This document shows, piece by piece, positions 8,983 through 17,683 of a stretch of DNA of 64,000 nt. Origin of the DNA: an uncultured Litoreibacter sp. (GTDB lineage Bacteria; Pseudomonadota; Alphaproteobacteria; Rhodobacterales; Rhodobacteraceae); NCBI GenBank assembly GCA_947504205.1, contig CANNGL010000002.1, positions 902,001 through 966,000 on the forward strand. Direction: 5' to 3'. Every line of letters starts with the position of its first letter. The stretch's first letter is position 1. The notes under the pieces are model-generated. The model had not been told where the DNA came from. It worked only from the letters and a program-made list of their open reading frames with translations, and did not search any database. The position numbers and the translations under genes were made by a program.

Positions 8983-9037
8983 ATCGCTTTGTTCAGTCAC
9001 AGTTTTCGGAGAAATCGTGGATTTCACTCAAATGTGC

Positions 9038-9067
9038 TTGGTTGCGAAAAGGTGCGACTGCTATATT
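9038..9067 (+). promoter_or_regulatory. candidate sigma-70-type promoter of the YkuD gene
   Basis: TTGGTT 9038-9043 and TATATT 9062-9067 are separated by 18 bases and lie 34 bases before the start codon. The -35 matches the consensus only partly. Confidence 0.3.
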
Positions 9068-9100
9068 TTCGGGCGAAGGTAGAGGTTTTAGGGGAAAATC

Positions 9101-9676
9101 ATGATTTCACGGCGAGACGCAGTCCTATTTGGTCTGGCATCAGCAGCATTTCCAGGAGCGGCACTTGGCCAAGCCAAAGGCTGGTCTCTCCCCGAGGAGC
9201 ACAAACCTCGGATTGTCAAAATGAAAGGCGACGTGCCCGCCGGGGAAATTCACGTTGACCCCAATACCTTTGGGTTGTTCTGGACGCTGCCCGATGGGAA
9301 GGCTCTGCGCTATACGGTCGGCGTGGGTCGTGGAGATCTCTACGAAAGCGGGTCGTTTTACATCGGAGCAAAGAAGAGCTGGCCGAGCTGGACGCCTACG
9401 AAGGATATGATCGAGCGCAATCCCTCGGCCTACAAGAAATTCGAAGACGGGATGCCAGGCGGCCCGACAAACCCGCTGGGTGCACGGGCACTCTACCTAT
9501 TCACTCCGGGCAAGGGCGATACGTTTTTGCGAATTCATGGAACGCCTTCTCCATGGACGATTGCGTCTGCAGTTTCAAACGGCTGTGTCAGACTGACAAA
9601 CGCTCATATTGCCCACCTTTTTCAACAGGTGCCGCTGAACACCAAAGCGGTTCTATATCCGAAACGACGCGCCTGA
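9101..9676 (+). CDS. L,D-transpeptidase (YkuD domain), Tat-exported
   Basis: 191 residues. The N-terminus ISRRDAVLFGLASAAFPGAALG is a twin-arginine signal with cleavage expected near residue 23. The mature part is a YkuD domain (about 45-188), with the catalytic signature His146 in RIHGT and Cys162 in SNGCVRL. Such enzymes cross-link peptidoglycan stem peptides (3-3 links) or attach proteins to them in the periplasm. The spacing of motif residues is normal, so it is likely active. GGGGAAAA lies before ATG. It is convergent with the GT4 gene; a hairpin covers both stop codons. Confidence 0.92.
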   Translation: MISRRDAVLFGLASAAFPGAALGQAKGWSLPEEHKPRIVKMKGDVPAGEIHVDPNTFGLFWTLPDGKALRYTVGVGRGDLYESGSFYIGAKKSWPSWTPTKDMIERNPSAYKKFEDGMPGGPTNPLGARALYLFTPGKGDTFLRIHGTPSPWTIASAVSNGCVRLTNAHIAHLFQQVPLNTKAVLYPKRRA

Positions 9677-9686
9677 TCGGCGCGTC
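9666..9686. terminator. hairpin over the convergent YkuD/GT4 gene ends
   Basis: GACGCGCC 9666-9673 pairs with GGCGCGTC 9679-9686 around TGATC. It has no U-tract on either side, so it may only stabilise the 3' ends. Confidence 0.4.
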
Positions 9687-10914
9687 ACTTCCTGCCATAT
9701 TGTTTGAATAGCTGTGCCAGTTTTTGAGTTTCAATCTGGATGTTGAAATCTGAAGACACCTTCGCGCGGCCGGCTTTCCCCATGGATTTTCGAGTCTTCT
9801 GATCGCCGAAAATCTCACGCAGCGCATCAGCCAAACCATCAACGTCCCCGGGCGCGATCAAGACACCTGTTTTTCCATCTATGACCAGTTCTGATACACC
9901 TGCGATCCGTGTGGTGACCACCGGTGTCTGGCTGGCGAGCGCCTCCATCAAAACCACGGGTAACCCCTCAGCAAAACTCGGCAGAACGAACACACCTGCA
10001 TTCGCCATATGCCCAGAAACTTCTGCCTGAGACTGATAGCCTGCGAACAGAACGCTGTCAGCCACCCCCAAAGATCGCGCTTGGGCCTCCAGTTCCGGCC
10101 GCTCTTCACCATCGCCGACTAATGTGACTGACAGATCGGGGATGTCTGCTGCCACCCGCGCGACGGCCTCCAGCAGCAATGGCACACCTTTTACCCCCGA
10201 CATGCGCCCAACGAACAGCAGGTTGTTTTCATCCCTGCTTGGCGAAGCGGAGAAATCATCAGGATCGACCGCGCAGTGAATTATGTGAAACTTTTCCCAA
10301 TCAGACTTGTCTGAGAACAGCATCAACTGGCTTCTGCAAAAATGGCTGATGCAGCAAACAAATCTGGCTTTTGAAAGTTTCTCCCGCAAGGAGAATTTTT
10401 CGACATCAAAAAACTCGGTCGGACCATGCATCGTGAAGCTGAAAGGAACGTCTGCCATTTGGCTGGCCAACATGGCGACGGTGCATCCGGAATTCGCGAA
10501 ATGGGCGTGAAGATGTGCGATACTGCGGCTCTTCAAGTGGTCGGCGAGAATGCCTGCCTCGGCGAAATACGCCAATTGGTAAATCAGCGATTTCAAGCCA
10601 GCCGGGCGATCGCGAACCGCTGACACCAACGCGCCCAGATAGAGTGCGGGAGCTCGGACCAATTGACTTAAATGAGCCTGCAAAAGAGGTATTGGTTTTT
10701 TTAGCGTTGGGAAAATGTACGTCGTTGTTTGATGTTCCGATTGCTCGGCATCGCCCCGTAGATCATCGGAGGATGGCTCACGGATCGAAAACGTATCAAT
10801 CTCTAGCCCGTTTGCCCGCAATCCAGCAACTTCCCTTTGAATAAAGGTGTGCGAAATCTTGGGATATTCGCTGGTCAGGTACGCAATTGTTCGAGTTGAC
10901 ATGGAAGGCTTCAT
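9685..10914 (-). CDS. family 4 glycosyltransferase (colanic-acid WcaL-like)
   Basis: 409 residues, GT-B fold. The N-terminal domain starts TIAYLTSEYPKISHTFIQREV, a pattern common in exopolysaccharide GT4 enzymes of the WcaL/ExoL group. HAHFANSGC and FTMHGPTEFF form the acceptor side. The C-terminal domain shows LFVGRMSGVKG and the EX7E nucleotide-sugar site in AEGLPVVLMEALAS. It is a cytoplasmic or peripheral enzyme that adds one sugar, with retention, to a growing glycan; donor unknown. ATG 10914 follows GAGGAA; ATG 10902 is an alternative. It lies 133 bases after the C25-like gene on the minus strand. Confidence 0.88.
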   Translation of the reverse strand: MKPSMSTRTIAYLTSEYPKISHTFIQREVAGLRANGLEIDTFSIREPSSDDLRGDAEQSEHQTTTYIFPTLKKPIPLLQAHLSQLVRAPALYLGALVSAVRDRPAGLKSLIYQLAYFAEAGILADHLKSRSIAHLHAHFANSGCTVAMLASQMADVPFSFTMHGPTEFFDVEKFSLREKLSKARFVCCISHFCRSQLMLFSDKSDWEKFHIIHCAVDPDDFSASPSRDENNLLFVGRMSGVKGVPLLLEAVARVAADIPDLSVTLVGDGEERPELEAQARSLGVADSVLFAGYQSQAEVSGHMANAGVFVLPSFAEGLPVVLMEALASQTPVVTTRIAGVSELVIDGKTGVLIAPGDVDGLADALREIFGDQKTRKSMGKAGRAKVSSDFNIQIETQKLAQLFKQYGRK

Positions 10915-11047
10915 TTCATGTTCCTCGTGTTCTTTGCAGGTCCGCGCAGAGCAACCGAGGAGAGCAATTTCAGGTTTCTTGTATCAGGCTACGCATGTCC
11001 CAGACCATCTTACAAAACTACAAAGCCTACCTTCGTTTGAAAGGCAA

Positions 11048-13003
11048 CTATTTGATATGAAATTCGGTTTGGCCGTGACTTGTCGTTAGACCGTCGAAGA
11101 TGGTGAACGGGATCACGACTTCTCCCGACATGTCCGGCTCTGGCGTAAATCGCCAAGCCTCACCGGCCCGCTCGAGTTGTCCCGAGGAAGGGCGCTGAAC
11201 AAACGAAACCAACAGCTGATCGTCGGAATTTTCGTCGGCCACCTCAGGTACAAAGGTTAAAGTCTCGTTTATCGACATTTGATGCACTTCGTCAGTCGCA
11301 AGAGGTGCCGTGTTTTTCATTTGTGAAAAGCTTCCCGTCGAGTAGCTGTAGAATGATCCCGCAGGGACTCTCTGCTCACCGTAAGCCCGCACCATATAGA
11401 CTGATGTTGGGGTGCCCACCTCATCAAGGAACTCAGTTGTATTGATCGGCGCTGCTGGTCCCAGCGCGGAATAAGGGCCGCGCTCAGTTTCGGCGCGATA
11501 AACTTTGTAGCCCAAGATATCAGCAGAGGAACTTATTGCCGACCAAGTAATCTTGTTACCGATATTTGCCGCGGAAACCTCTAATCTATCTGGCGAGGGC
11601 AAATTAAACGGACGCAGAGTTGGGTCCCCAAGAAGATTTACCCATATGGGATTGAGCCATGTGTATTGTCCGGTGGGAACATATTCGAAGGAGTTTTTTC
11701 CACCTTGTGAAATCAAGCCGTTGTTAACTGTTCTAAAGTGCGCATACCCGATCGAGTTACCCAGCGACATAGTGTGTAACTGCCAAGCTGGCCGCCCTCC
11801 CCAACCGACTGCCAAAGTGTACCAAGGCTGCGCCAATGTAGCGGTGACGATGTTATTTCCGCGTCCTATCAAATGCTTCCCGCTGCCAAAATTTATGGCA
11901 AACACCGGTTGAATCGCTGGTCCCGAGTAGTAGGGCTCAATTTTCCAATCCCCAAAGTCAACACCGAACAACCATGGATGTTGAATGCCTTCATCGTGAT
12001 GTCCCCCCACCACCAAGGCCCTTGGACCAAGCACGTTGCGCAGGCCGTTATGCTCGACGATCAGGTGGTTTTTTCCGGCATAGCCATTTCGTAGATCCCC
12101 AATCCGCCCGTGGCGCCACTGATGATTTTTATCGAAGTAGTTCTTGAGTAGCGTCATCTCATCAGGAAACTCTCCACCCAGATCGGAAAAATCAATCCGC
12201 CCAACCTGCATTTCGATATGCGAAGACGGGACTCTATTTGGAAGCAACGTCCCCCCACCGTCATCCGGCCAAACACCATTCGCATCAGCGTAAAAGAGGT
12301 CAGTGTGCAGTGCACTGCGACCATGCCCATCGGGACGAGAGTTGCCGCTTTTGACGCCAGGAACATGCCCAATGAGAATAAGGGTGTGAGTTGTAAAGGG
12401 ATCAGAGGTGTATCGATCCTTGATCCAATTGCGAACTTCCCGGGCCTGTTTCAGGTTTCTAATCGCATCTCTTTTGTCACCACGCGGCACTAGCTGGCGT
12501 TCGACGCTCCACCCCTCGCCAATCAAATCAAATTCAAAACGATTTAGATGCAGTTTGAGGTCAACAGCGATCGTTTGGTCGATGACCAGCAGAACTTTGC
12601 CGTGTTTTTCCATGGCAGGAACTTTGGTGCCAGACACCCAATACCCAACGTCCACACGGTCATCTACGGAACGGTGGACCTGATATTCATAGGCTGTCCC
12701 AGGACTGACATTACGATCAAGAAATCGCGGAACATCACCCAGATTTTCGGCGATTGGGCGCCATGAATGTTTACCAGTGTCGCCCAGAATACGGCGGCTA
12801 ACCGTTGTCGTCGCACCGGCAGGCAACTCTCGGGCATCCCAGATCAATCCGATGCGTTTACCGTCGTCCGAGATTTGCCCCGTCAGAGCCATTGATTGCT
12901 CCTGGGCGCGCTGCGCCTGCGCAACCGGCGCGCCAAACAGCAGACACAGGCCGAGCAGAGCCGTAAGGATTGCTCTGATCTTGCGGCCTGTTCTGTACAC
13001 CAT
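11048..13003 (-). CDS. secreted multidomain protein with C25 (gingipain)-like core, Fn3 and Ig-like tail
   Basis: 651 residues. Signal peptide about 1-30 (VAQA-Q). A first beta domain (35-130) is followed by an alpha/beta core (135-465) with VLLVIDQTIA, LILIGHVPG, GHGRSALHTDLFYAD, MQVGRIDFSD, VVGGHHDEG (331-339), FAINFGSG (368-375) and WVNLLGDPTLRPF. The order of these blocks resembles caspase-fold C25 peptidases and related uncharacterised secreted proteins. However, the strand where the catalytic Cys would be expected reads FAINFGS, without Cys. It may be inactive, or work by another chemistry. A fibronectin-III-like domain (about 475-560) and a cadherin/Ig-like domain (about 570-651) complete it. 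Its start lies six bases after the TPR gene stop, so the two are surely one operon. Function unknown. Confidence 0.6.
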   Translation of the reverse strand: MVYRTGRKIRAILTALLGLCLLFGAPVAQAQRAQEQSMALTGQISDDGKRIGLIWDARELPAGATTTVSRRILGDTGKHSWRPIAENLGDVPRFLDRNVSPGTAYEYQVHRSVDDRVDVGYWVSGTKVPAMEKHGKVLLVIDQTIAVDLKLHLNRFEFDLIGEGWSVERQLVPRGDKRDAIRNLKQAREVRNWIKDRYTSDPFTTHTLILIGHVPGVKSGNSRPDGHGRSALHTDLFYADANGVWPDDGGGTLLPNRVPSSHIEMQVGRIDFSDLGGEFPDEMTLLKNYFDKNHQWRHGRIGDLRNGYAGKNHLIVEHNGLRNVLGPRALVVGGHHDEGIQHPWLFGVDFGDWKIEPYYSGPAIQPVFAINFGSGKHLIGRGNNIVTATLAQPWYTLAVGWGGRPAWQLHTMSLGNSIGYAHFRTVNNGLISQGGKNSFEYVPTGQYTWLNPIWVNLLGDPTLRPFNLPSPDRLEVSAANIGNKITWSAISSSADILGYKVYRAETERGPYSALGPAAPINTTEFLDEVGTPTSVYMVRAYGEQRVPAGSFYSYSTGSFSQMKNTAPLATDEVHQMSINETLTFVPEVADENSDDQLLVSFVQRPSSGQLERAGEAWRFTPEPDMSGEVVIPFTIFDGLTTSHGQTEFHIK

Positions 13004-13009
13004 TGCGAT

Positions 13010-15442
13010 TTATTCCGCGGGCAGAGTTCCCAGGGTCTCACGCGCAGTCTGGAATTGTGGCAAATCGCTATCCCCTGCCAATTCTAACGCACGTTCCAGC
13101 GCCTCACGAGCTTTAGCGCTTTCCTCCAAAGCCACATAGGTCATACCTAAGTGATATTGCACCAATGGATCATTGGGCAGCCCTTCAGCCGCGGGCTCCA
13201 GGTGTTCGCGCGCTTCTGCAAAATCACCACGACGATAGGCAATCCAACCATATGTGTCCTGAAACGCAGGCTGCTCAGCGCCGCGAAGCCGCCGAGCAAT
13301 CGTAAATGCGCGGTCCAGTGATGCTTCATCCGTGCGGTGCGTTGTGATCAGGCTTGCGAGGTTGTTGGCAACGATGAGATTGCTGCTGTTTTGCTCGTAA
13401 AGACCTTCATAAATTTCAATCGCGCCATCGATGTCACCCGTCTGCTCGAGCACGCCAGCTTTGATCCAAAGCAAGCCTGGTGCACCATTCGTCGCCGCAA
13501 TGGATTGCTCCAGAAATTCGGCGGCTTCGTCTCTACGGTCGGTACGCATTAAAAGAGCATACTTCGCGTTGATCACATTGAGAGCCTGCGGGCTCTGTTC
13601 CAGCAGTGCGGTATAAATCTTCTCGGCAGGTTCAGTTTCTCCCTGCACGATATGCACGCCGGCGCGCAAAAACTTCAGGATCGGTTCTTCGGGTGACTTG
13701 GTCAGGGCATCATCAAGATACGCCTTGGCCTCATCGACTTCACCATTACTGAGATGCGTTCGGACAATTCCTGCTACAGCCGCAGTTGAAGCGTCGCCCT
13801 GATCAATCAGCTGTTGGAGGAATGCTATGCTTTCATCGGAACGTTCCTGTCTTAGCAACAGGGAGGCTTGGAGCGAATTGGCAGTGTCCTGAGCTTGATC
13901 GGCTTCAATAGACTTCAGTGAGTCGATAACACCCTGCGCACGACCCCAATCGGCCTGACGAAGATAGATATCCCCCAGAGTGCCGAGAACTTGAATATTT
14001 TGATTGTTACGGCGGAGCGAGTCGATCAGAACACCTTCTGCAATTGCAAGTTGATCGTCTTCCATCAGGAAGTTTGCGTAGCGTAGCGCTTCTGGCGCTG
14101 CGCTGTTGGTCGCCTCTACAGCCAAAGCAAGCCGTTCGCCCGCGAGGTTTCTGCTTCCGTTCCGCAAATGAGCCTCTGCCATCAGCGTTAGCACTTCGGT
14201 ATCTCTCGGCGCCTGGTCCAGAGCCGTTCTAAGGTTTGCAATCGCCTCCCCTGCCTCGTCGTCTTCGATCAACCAACGGCTGCGCATCTTCAATGCGTCG
14301 ATTTGGTTAGGATCCGCAGCCAGCACTTCTTCAATCAGCGCACGTGCACCGACATTGTTTTCAGTCGACAGTCTCAACCGAGCAAGCGTGACTTTGATTG
14401 CATTCGTCTTGTCAGATGGTTCAGCGCTCTCAAGAACGGTTTCCAGATCAGCAAGTGCCTTCTCTGTATTTCCGGTTTCGAAATCGAGTACAGCGATCAG
14501 CGCTTTGTAGAAGCCACTGTCCTCTTCACTTTCGACAAGCGCTTCGAGTTCTTTGCGAGCCGCCTCGTCGCCCTTGGTTTCTTTTAGAAACTGTACAATC
14601 GCGACCTTCGACTGCTCTGCAACCTCGTCGTCACCACTAGCGAGTTGACGAAGGAAGGCCTCCGCGCCGTCCAAATCGCGCTGCTGTAGGAACCATGCAA
14701 TCATTGCCGCACGGATACGTTCATTGTCAGGAAATTGCTGAACCATGACTTTCAAATGCTCACCGACGGCCGGCTGATCGCTCAGGGTCGCCAACGCGCG
14801 CAATTTCAGCTCATGATATTCTAAGTTTTCTGGTTCTTCGACGAGTCCTCTGTCCAACTCCTCCAGTGCCGAAGAGTACTTCTGGTCTGCCAGAAGTTGA
14901 TCAATAACCACCCTACGCGACACCTTGATATCTTCATTCGACGCCAGAATAGCCTTTGATGTTTCGAAAGCTTGGGCCCGTTTGGCATCATCTTTGTCCA
15001 AGATCGCCGCACGATAATCGAGAGCCGCATTCATCGCCTGGATCAAAGTGTCATCAGGATCCAACTGATAGGCCGCGCGCACGTGGCGTTCCGCTTCTTC
15101 CCAATTGAAGCTTGCGATCGACAACTCGCCCAGTGATCTACGGCCAGCCAGATTATTCGGATATTGCTCAACTAGTTTTTGGTAAAATCTTGTGCTGTCG
15201 CGAAGTTTGCCGCGTTCACGTTGAACTCTGGCATAGGTTTCCAGCGCACCTTCATGGTTGGGAGCGAGCTGAAACACATTCCTAAACTCAACCAAAGCAC
15301 GATCAGGATCGCCCTGTTCCAAAAGCTCGATACCAGACTGATAGTGACGTTCCGCACGTTCTTCGCCGGTCTCGCATTGAGACAGAACAAGAGAGACTGT
15401 CAGAAGCAGCATCGAAATTGATGAAGGAACACGAAGTATCAT
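13010..15442 (-). CDS. TPR-repeat lipoprotein (PEP-CTERM PrsT-like)
   Basis: 810 residues. The N-terminal hydrophobic segment ends LVLSQC (Cys23), a possible lipobox with an unusual Gln at -1. The rest is almost wholly tetratricopeptide repeats, for example HYQSGIELLEQGDPDRALVEF and VQYHLGMTYVALEESAKAREA, about 18-20 helical hairpins. Length, placement and composition match the large TPR proteins found beside exosortase/EPS genes (PrsT type), thought to be periplasmic scaffolds for polymer export. It is followed with six bases of spacing by the C25-like secreted protein. Another large TPR scaffold remains possible. Confidence 0.75.
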   Translation of the reverse strand: MILRVPSSISMLLLTVSLVLSQCETGEERAERHYQSGIELLEQGDPDRALVEFRNVFQLAPNHEGALETYARVQRERGKLRDSTRFYQKLVEQYPNNLAGRRSLGELSIASFNWEEAERHVRAAYQLDPDDTLIQAMNAALDYRAAILDKDDAKRAQAFETSKAILASNEDIKVSRRVVIDQLLADQKYSSALEELDRGLVEEPENLEYHELKLRALATLSDQPAVGEHLKVMVQQFPDNERIRAAMIAWFLQQRDLDGAEAFLRQLASGDDEVAEQSKVAIVQFLKETKGDEAARKELEALVESEEDSGFYKALIAVLDFETGNTEKALADLETVLESAEPSDKTNAIKVTLARLRLSTENNVGARALIEEVLAADPNQIDALKMRSRWLIEDDEAGEAIANLRTALDQAPRDTEVLTLMAEAHLRNGSRNLAGERLALAVEATNSAAPEALRYANFLMEDDQLAIAEGVLIDSLRRNNQNIQVLGTLGDIYLRQADWGRAQGVIDSLKSIEADQAQDTANSLQASLLLRQERSDESIAFLQQLIDQGDASTAAVAGIVRTHLSNGEVDEAKAYLDDALTKSPEEPILKFLRAGVHIVQGETEPAEKIYTALLEQSPQALNVINAKYALLMRTDRRDEAAEFLEQSIAATNGAPGLLWIKAGVLEQTGDIDGAIEIYEGLYEQNSSNLIVANNLASLITTHRTDEASLDRAFTIARRLRGAEQPAFQDTYGWIAYRRGDFAEAREHLEPAAEGLPNDPLVQYHLGMTYVALEESAKAREALERALELAGDSDLPQFQTARETLGTLPAE

Positions 15443-15510
15443 GATATACCTTACTTATTGAATGGGTGGAGCCTTGGGGCTAACGCTCTCAGATACTAAC
15501 CCCGAACTAT

Positions 15511-15546
15511 GATAAGAAAAAGGCCGAAGCGAGCTCCGGCCTTTTC
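15511..15546 (-). terminator. Rho-independent terminator of the sugar-transferase gene
   Basis: Read on the minus strand: AAAAGGCCG (15545-15537) pairs with CGGCCTTTT (15526-15518) around a 10-base loop, then the T-run continues (TTTTTC). It lies just after the stop at 15565 and before the TPR gene start. Confidence 0.85.
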
Positions 15547-15564
15547 CATCAAATCACAGTTTGT

Positions 15565-16263
15565 TTAGTAGCCAGTGCCACGCAACACGACAGCAACCGT
15601 CGCAGCGATAACGGCGAGATCGGTCGTTATGGACACGTTGCTGTTATAACTTGCATCATGGGCGGCGCGCGTGGCGAAAGAGCAATCGTTGCGCTCAGAC
15701 ACCTGCCAGAAGCCAGTAAGACCTGGGCGTAGTTCGTAATAATCACGGCCAGGGTACATGTTCTTCTGGTTTACCATCATTGGTCGCGGGCCAACCAAGC
15801 TCATATCGCCGATGAGCACATTCCAAAGCTGCGGCAGCTCATCCATTGATGTTTTGCGAAGAATTCGGCCTGTTCTCGTGATCCGCGGGTCGTCTTTCAA
15901 CTTCTGAGTTCTTTGCCATTCCGCTTTCGCATGCGGGTTTTCCTCAAGAAATGTCGCCAGACGTTGATCAGCATCTTTGACCATCGTGCGTAGCTTCACC
16001 ATTGTGAAAACGCGACCGCCCATGCCGATCCGTTCTTGGGTATAGAAAGGAGACGCGCCAGTGCGCAGCCAGATGAACAATGCCAAAGAAAGGATCAAAG
16101 GCACAGAAATCGGAGCCGTCAGGACAAGAAGTAGAATGTCGAGTGGTCTCTTCAGTATCGATCTGTAGAAAGAAGGTGTATTTCTAGCGGTTGGAAATTG
16201 GGTGCCAACTTCGGCGACCAGTGCGTCAACCTGATTTTCAATGTCTGAATAATGAAGGGTCAT
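15565..16263 (-). CDS. initiating sugar-phosphate transferase (bacterial sugar transferase, ExoY/WcaJ-like)
   Basis: 232 residues. A cytoplasmic lead (1-35) is followed by [16 protein letters not shown], the membrane re-entrant helix (about 38-65), and the catalytic domain. That domain shows [18 protein letters not shown], the [21 protein letters not shown] block and [12 protein letters not shown]. These enzymes move a sugar-1-phosphate from UDP-sugar to undecaprenyl phosphate and so start a repeat unit. The size is that of the short ExoY class, without the four extra helices of WcaJ. It is transcribed away from the ATPase/Wzc genes and has its own terminator. A second initiating transferase sits at 43342-43950. 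Confidence 0.92.
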   Translation of the reverse strand: MTLHYSDIENQVDALVAEVGTQFPTARNTPSFYRSILKRPLDILLLVLTAPISVPLILSLALFIWLRTGASPFYTQERIGMGGRVFTMVKLRTMVKDADQRLATFLEENPHAKAEWQRTQKLKDDPRITRTGRILRKTSMDELPQLWNVLIGDMSLVGPRPMMVNQKNMYPGRDYYELRPGLTGFWQVSERNDCSFATRAAHDASYNSNVSITTDLAVIAATVAVVLRGTGY

Positions 16264-16825
16264 CTGTCACTCGTTATCTGATAAGCGCTCAATATTTCGC
16301 TATCCACAAATACGTCCCGCAATTGCGAAACTACTCACTGTTACACAAGATGATGCAGACGGGTCCAACACGGACAAAAAGATTCGGCAGCAGCATCTTG
16401 AAGCTAAGATGGCATAGTTTCGACGAAAAGTTCAATAAAATTGGTCACGAATGCCAAGAAAACACGGAAACATGTTTAATAAATGTACGGAATTCCTCAA
16501 AATTGTGGCATCTGGTTAAAAAAACACGGTTAATGTTTCCATATGCGCAACAATTTAACCTGATACGAGACGGAATTTGGCCGCCGATTCCCTCCTATCA
16601 CGCGAATTTCTTTTGACGTGACCGCCCATCACCCTTGAATGACCACAACAAAGCCCAATTTTTTTGTAAGATTTTCAGATGAATGAACCTAAATGCCGCG
16701 CTGCAAAATATTAGGTGAACTTGTAAGGATTACAGAGTATGGAGATTCAGGTGTGGGCTCTGTAACTAGTAAGAAGTAAAATTTTAACTGTGAACGGTGC
16801 AATAGCGCTCTGAGCTCTCAACGAT
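16264..16825. other. long AT-rich intergenic region between divergent EPS genes
   Basis: 562 bases that are visibly more AT-rich than the flanks. They separate the minus-strand sugar-transferase gene from the plus-strand ATPase/Wzc/kinase operon. No protein with family features is present. It contains repeated GGTTAA-type words (near 16514 and 16529, TTAA-N10-TTAA), which do not have the CtrA spacing. It probably holds both promoters and regulator sites; none can be named. Confidence 0.5.
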
Positions 16826-17683
16826 ATGTCCGGACCAACTAACATATATCTAGAGCATTTTGGCTTCACCGAGAGGCCATTTAGCCTTGTTCCGGACCCG
16901 GACTTTCTCTTTTGGTCCCCAAATCACAAGCGCGCATATACGATGCTTGAATACGGGTTGTTAACCAAAGCTCCGATTACTTTGATCACGGGTGAGGTCG
17001 GTGCAGGCAAAACCACACTTGTTCATCACCTTCTCAAAGACATCAGTGACGACATTATAATAGGCCTGCTTTCAAATGTGCAGGGCGACAAAGGCGATTT
17101 GCTTCGTTGGGTGCTGCTGTCGCTTGATCAAAACGCACCGCGCGAAGCCAGCTATGTCGAGCTATTCAACCAATTTCAGCAGTTCCTGATTGCCCAATAC
17201 GCGCAAGGGAACCGTGTCGTATTGATATTCGATGAGGCGCAGAATTTGACCAAGGCGGCGCTGGAAGAATTGCGCATGCTGACGAATATCAACTCCAACA
17301 AGGATGAGCTACTGCAGCTTATTCTGGTCGGGCAACCTGAGTTGCGTGACATCATCAGAAGCCCTGATCTCACGCAATTTGCACAAAGAGTTGCAGCGAG
17401 TTTTCACTTGGAAGCTATGGATGCTGCGGGTGTGACATCCTACATCTCCCACAGAATTCGTAAGTCTGGCGCGGTTCGCATGATCTTCACCCAACAGGCC
17501 TGTTCACTTATCCATCGCAAAACCCGCGGCGTACCCAGACTTGTGAACCAACTCTGCGACTTCGCTCTGGTATATGCATCAACAGACGGGAAGAAGATGG
17601 TCACAGAACGTACGGTTCAAAGCGTGCTTGACGATGGCATCTTCTTTTTCGAACCCCAAGAACCCGAGATATCAAATTCATGA
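16826..17683 (+). CDS. ExeA-like AAA ATPase of exosortase-type EPS loci
   Basis: 285 residues. It opens YLEHFGFTERPFSLVPDPDFLFWS, the standard start of the general-secretion/EPS ATPase family often found beside exosortases. Walker A GEVGAGKT is at 56-63 (Lys62) and Walker B VVLIFDEAQN at 131-140 (Asp136, Glu137). A sensor/arginine region follows in LILVGQPELRD and FAQRVAASFHL, then a winged-helix lid GVPRLVNQLCDFAL. It probably powers or gates polymer assembly from the cytoplasmic side; the exact role is unknown. ATG 16826 has only a weak ribosome site. Its stop overlaps the next start as ATGA, which indicates translational coupling to the Wzc-like gene. Confidence 0.85.
   Translation: MSGPTNIYLEHFGFTERPFSLVPDPDFLFWSPNHKRAYTMLEYGLLTKAPITLITGEVGAGKTTLVHHLLKDISDDIIIGLLSNVQGDKGDLLRWVLLSLDQNAPREASYVELFNQFQQFLIAQYAQGNRVVLIFDEAQNLTKAALEELRMLTNINSNKDELLQLILVGQPELRDIIRSPDLTQFAQRVAASFHLEAMDAAGVTSYISHRIRKSGAVRMIFTQQACSLIHRKTRGVPRLVNQLCDFALVYASTDGKKMVTERTVQSVLDDGIFFFEPQEPEISNS

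Noticed and set aside
16514-16532. TTAA...TTAA as a CtrA site
   Set aside because: The spacer is 10 bases, not the 7 required by the consensus.
16191-16616. 141-codon plus-strand frame in the AT-rich intergenic region
   Set aside because: Starts inside the sugar-transferase gene on the other strand, no ribosome site, no domain; composition looks noncoding.
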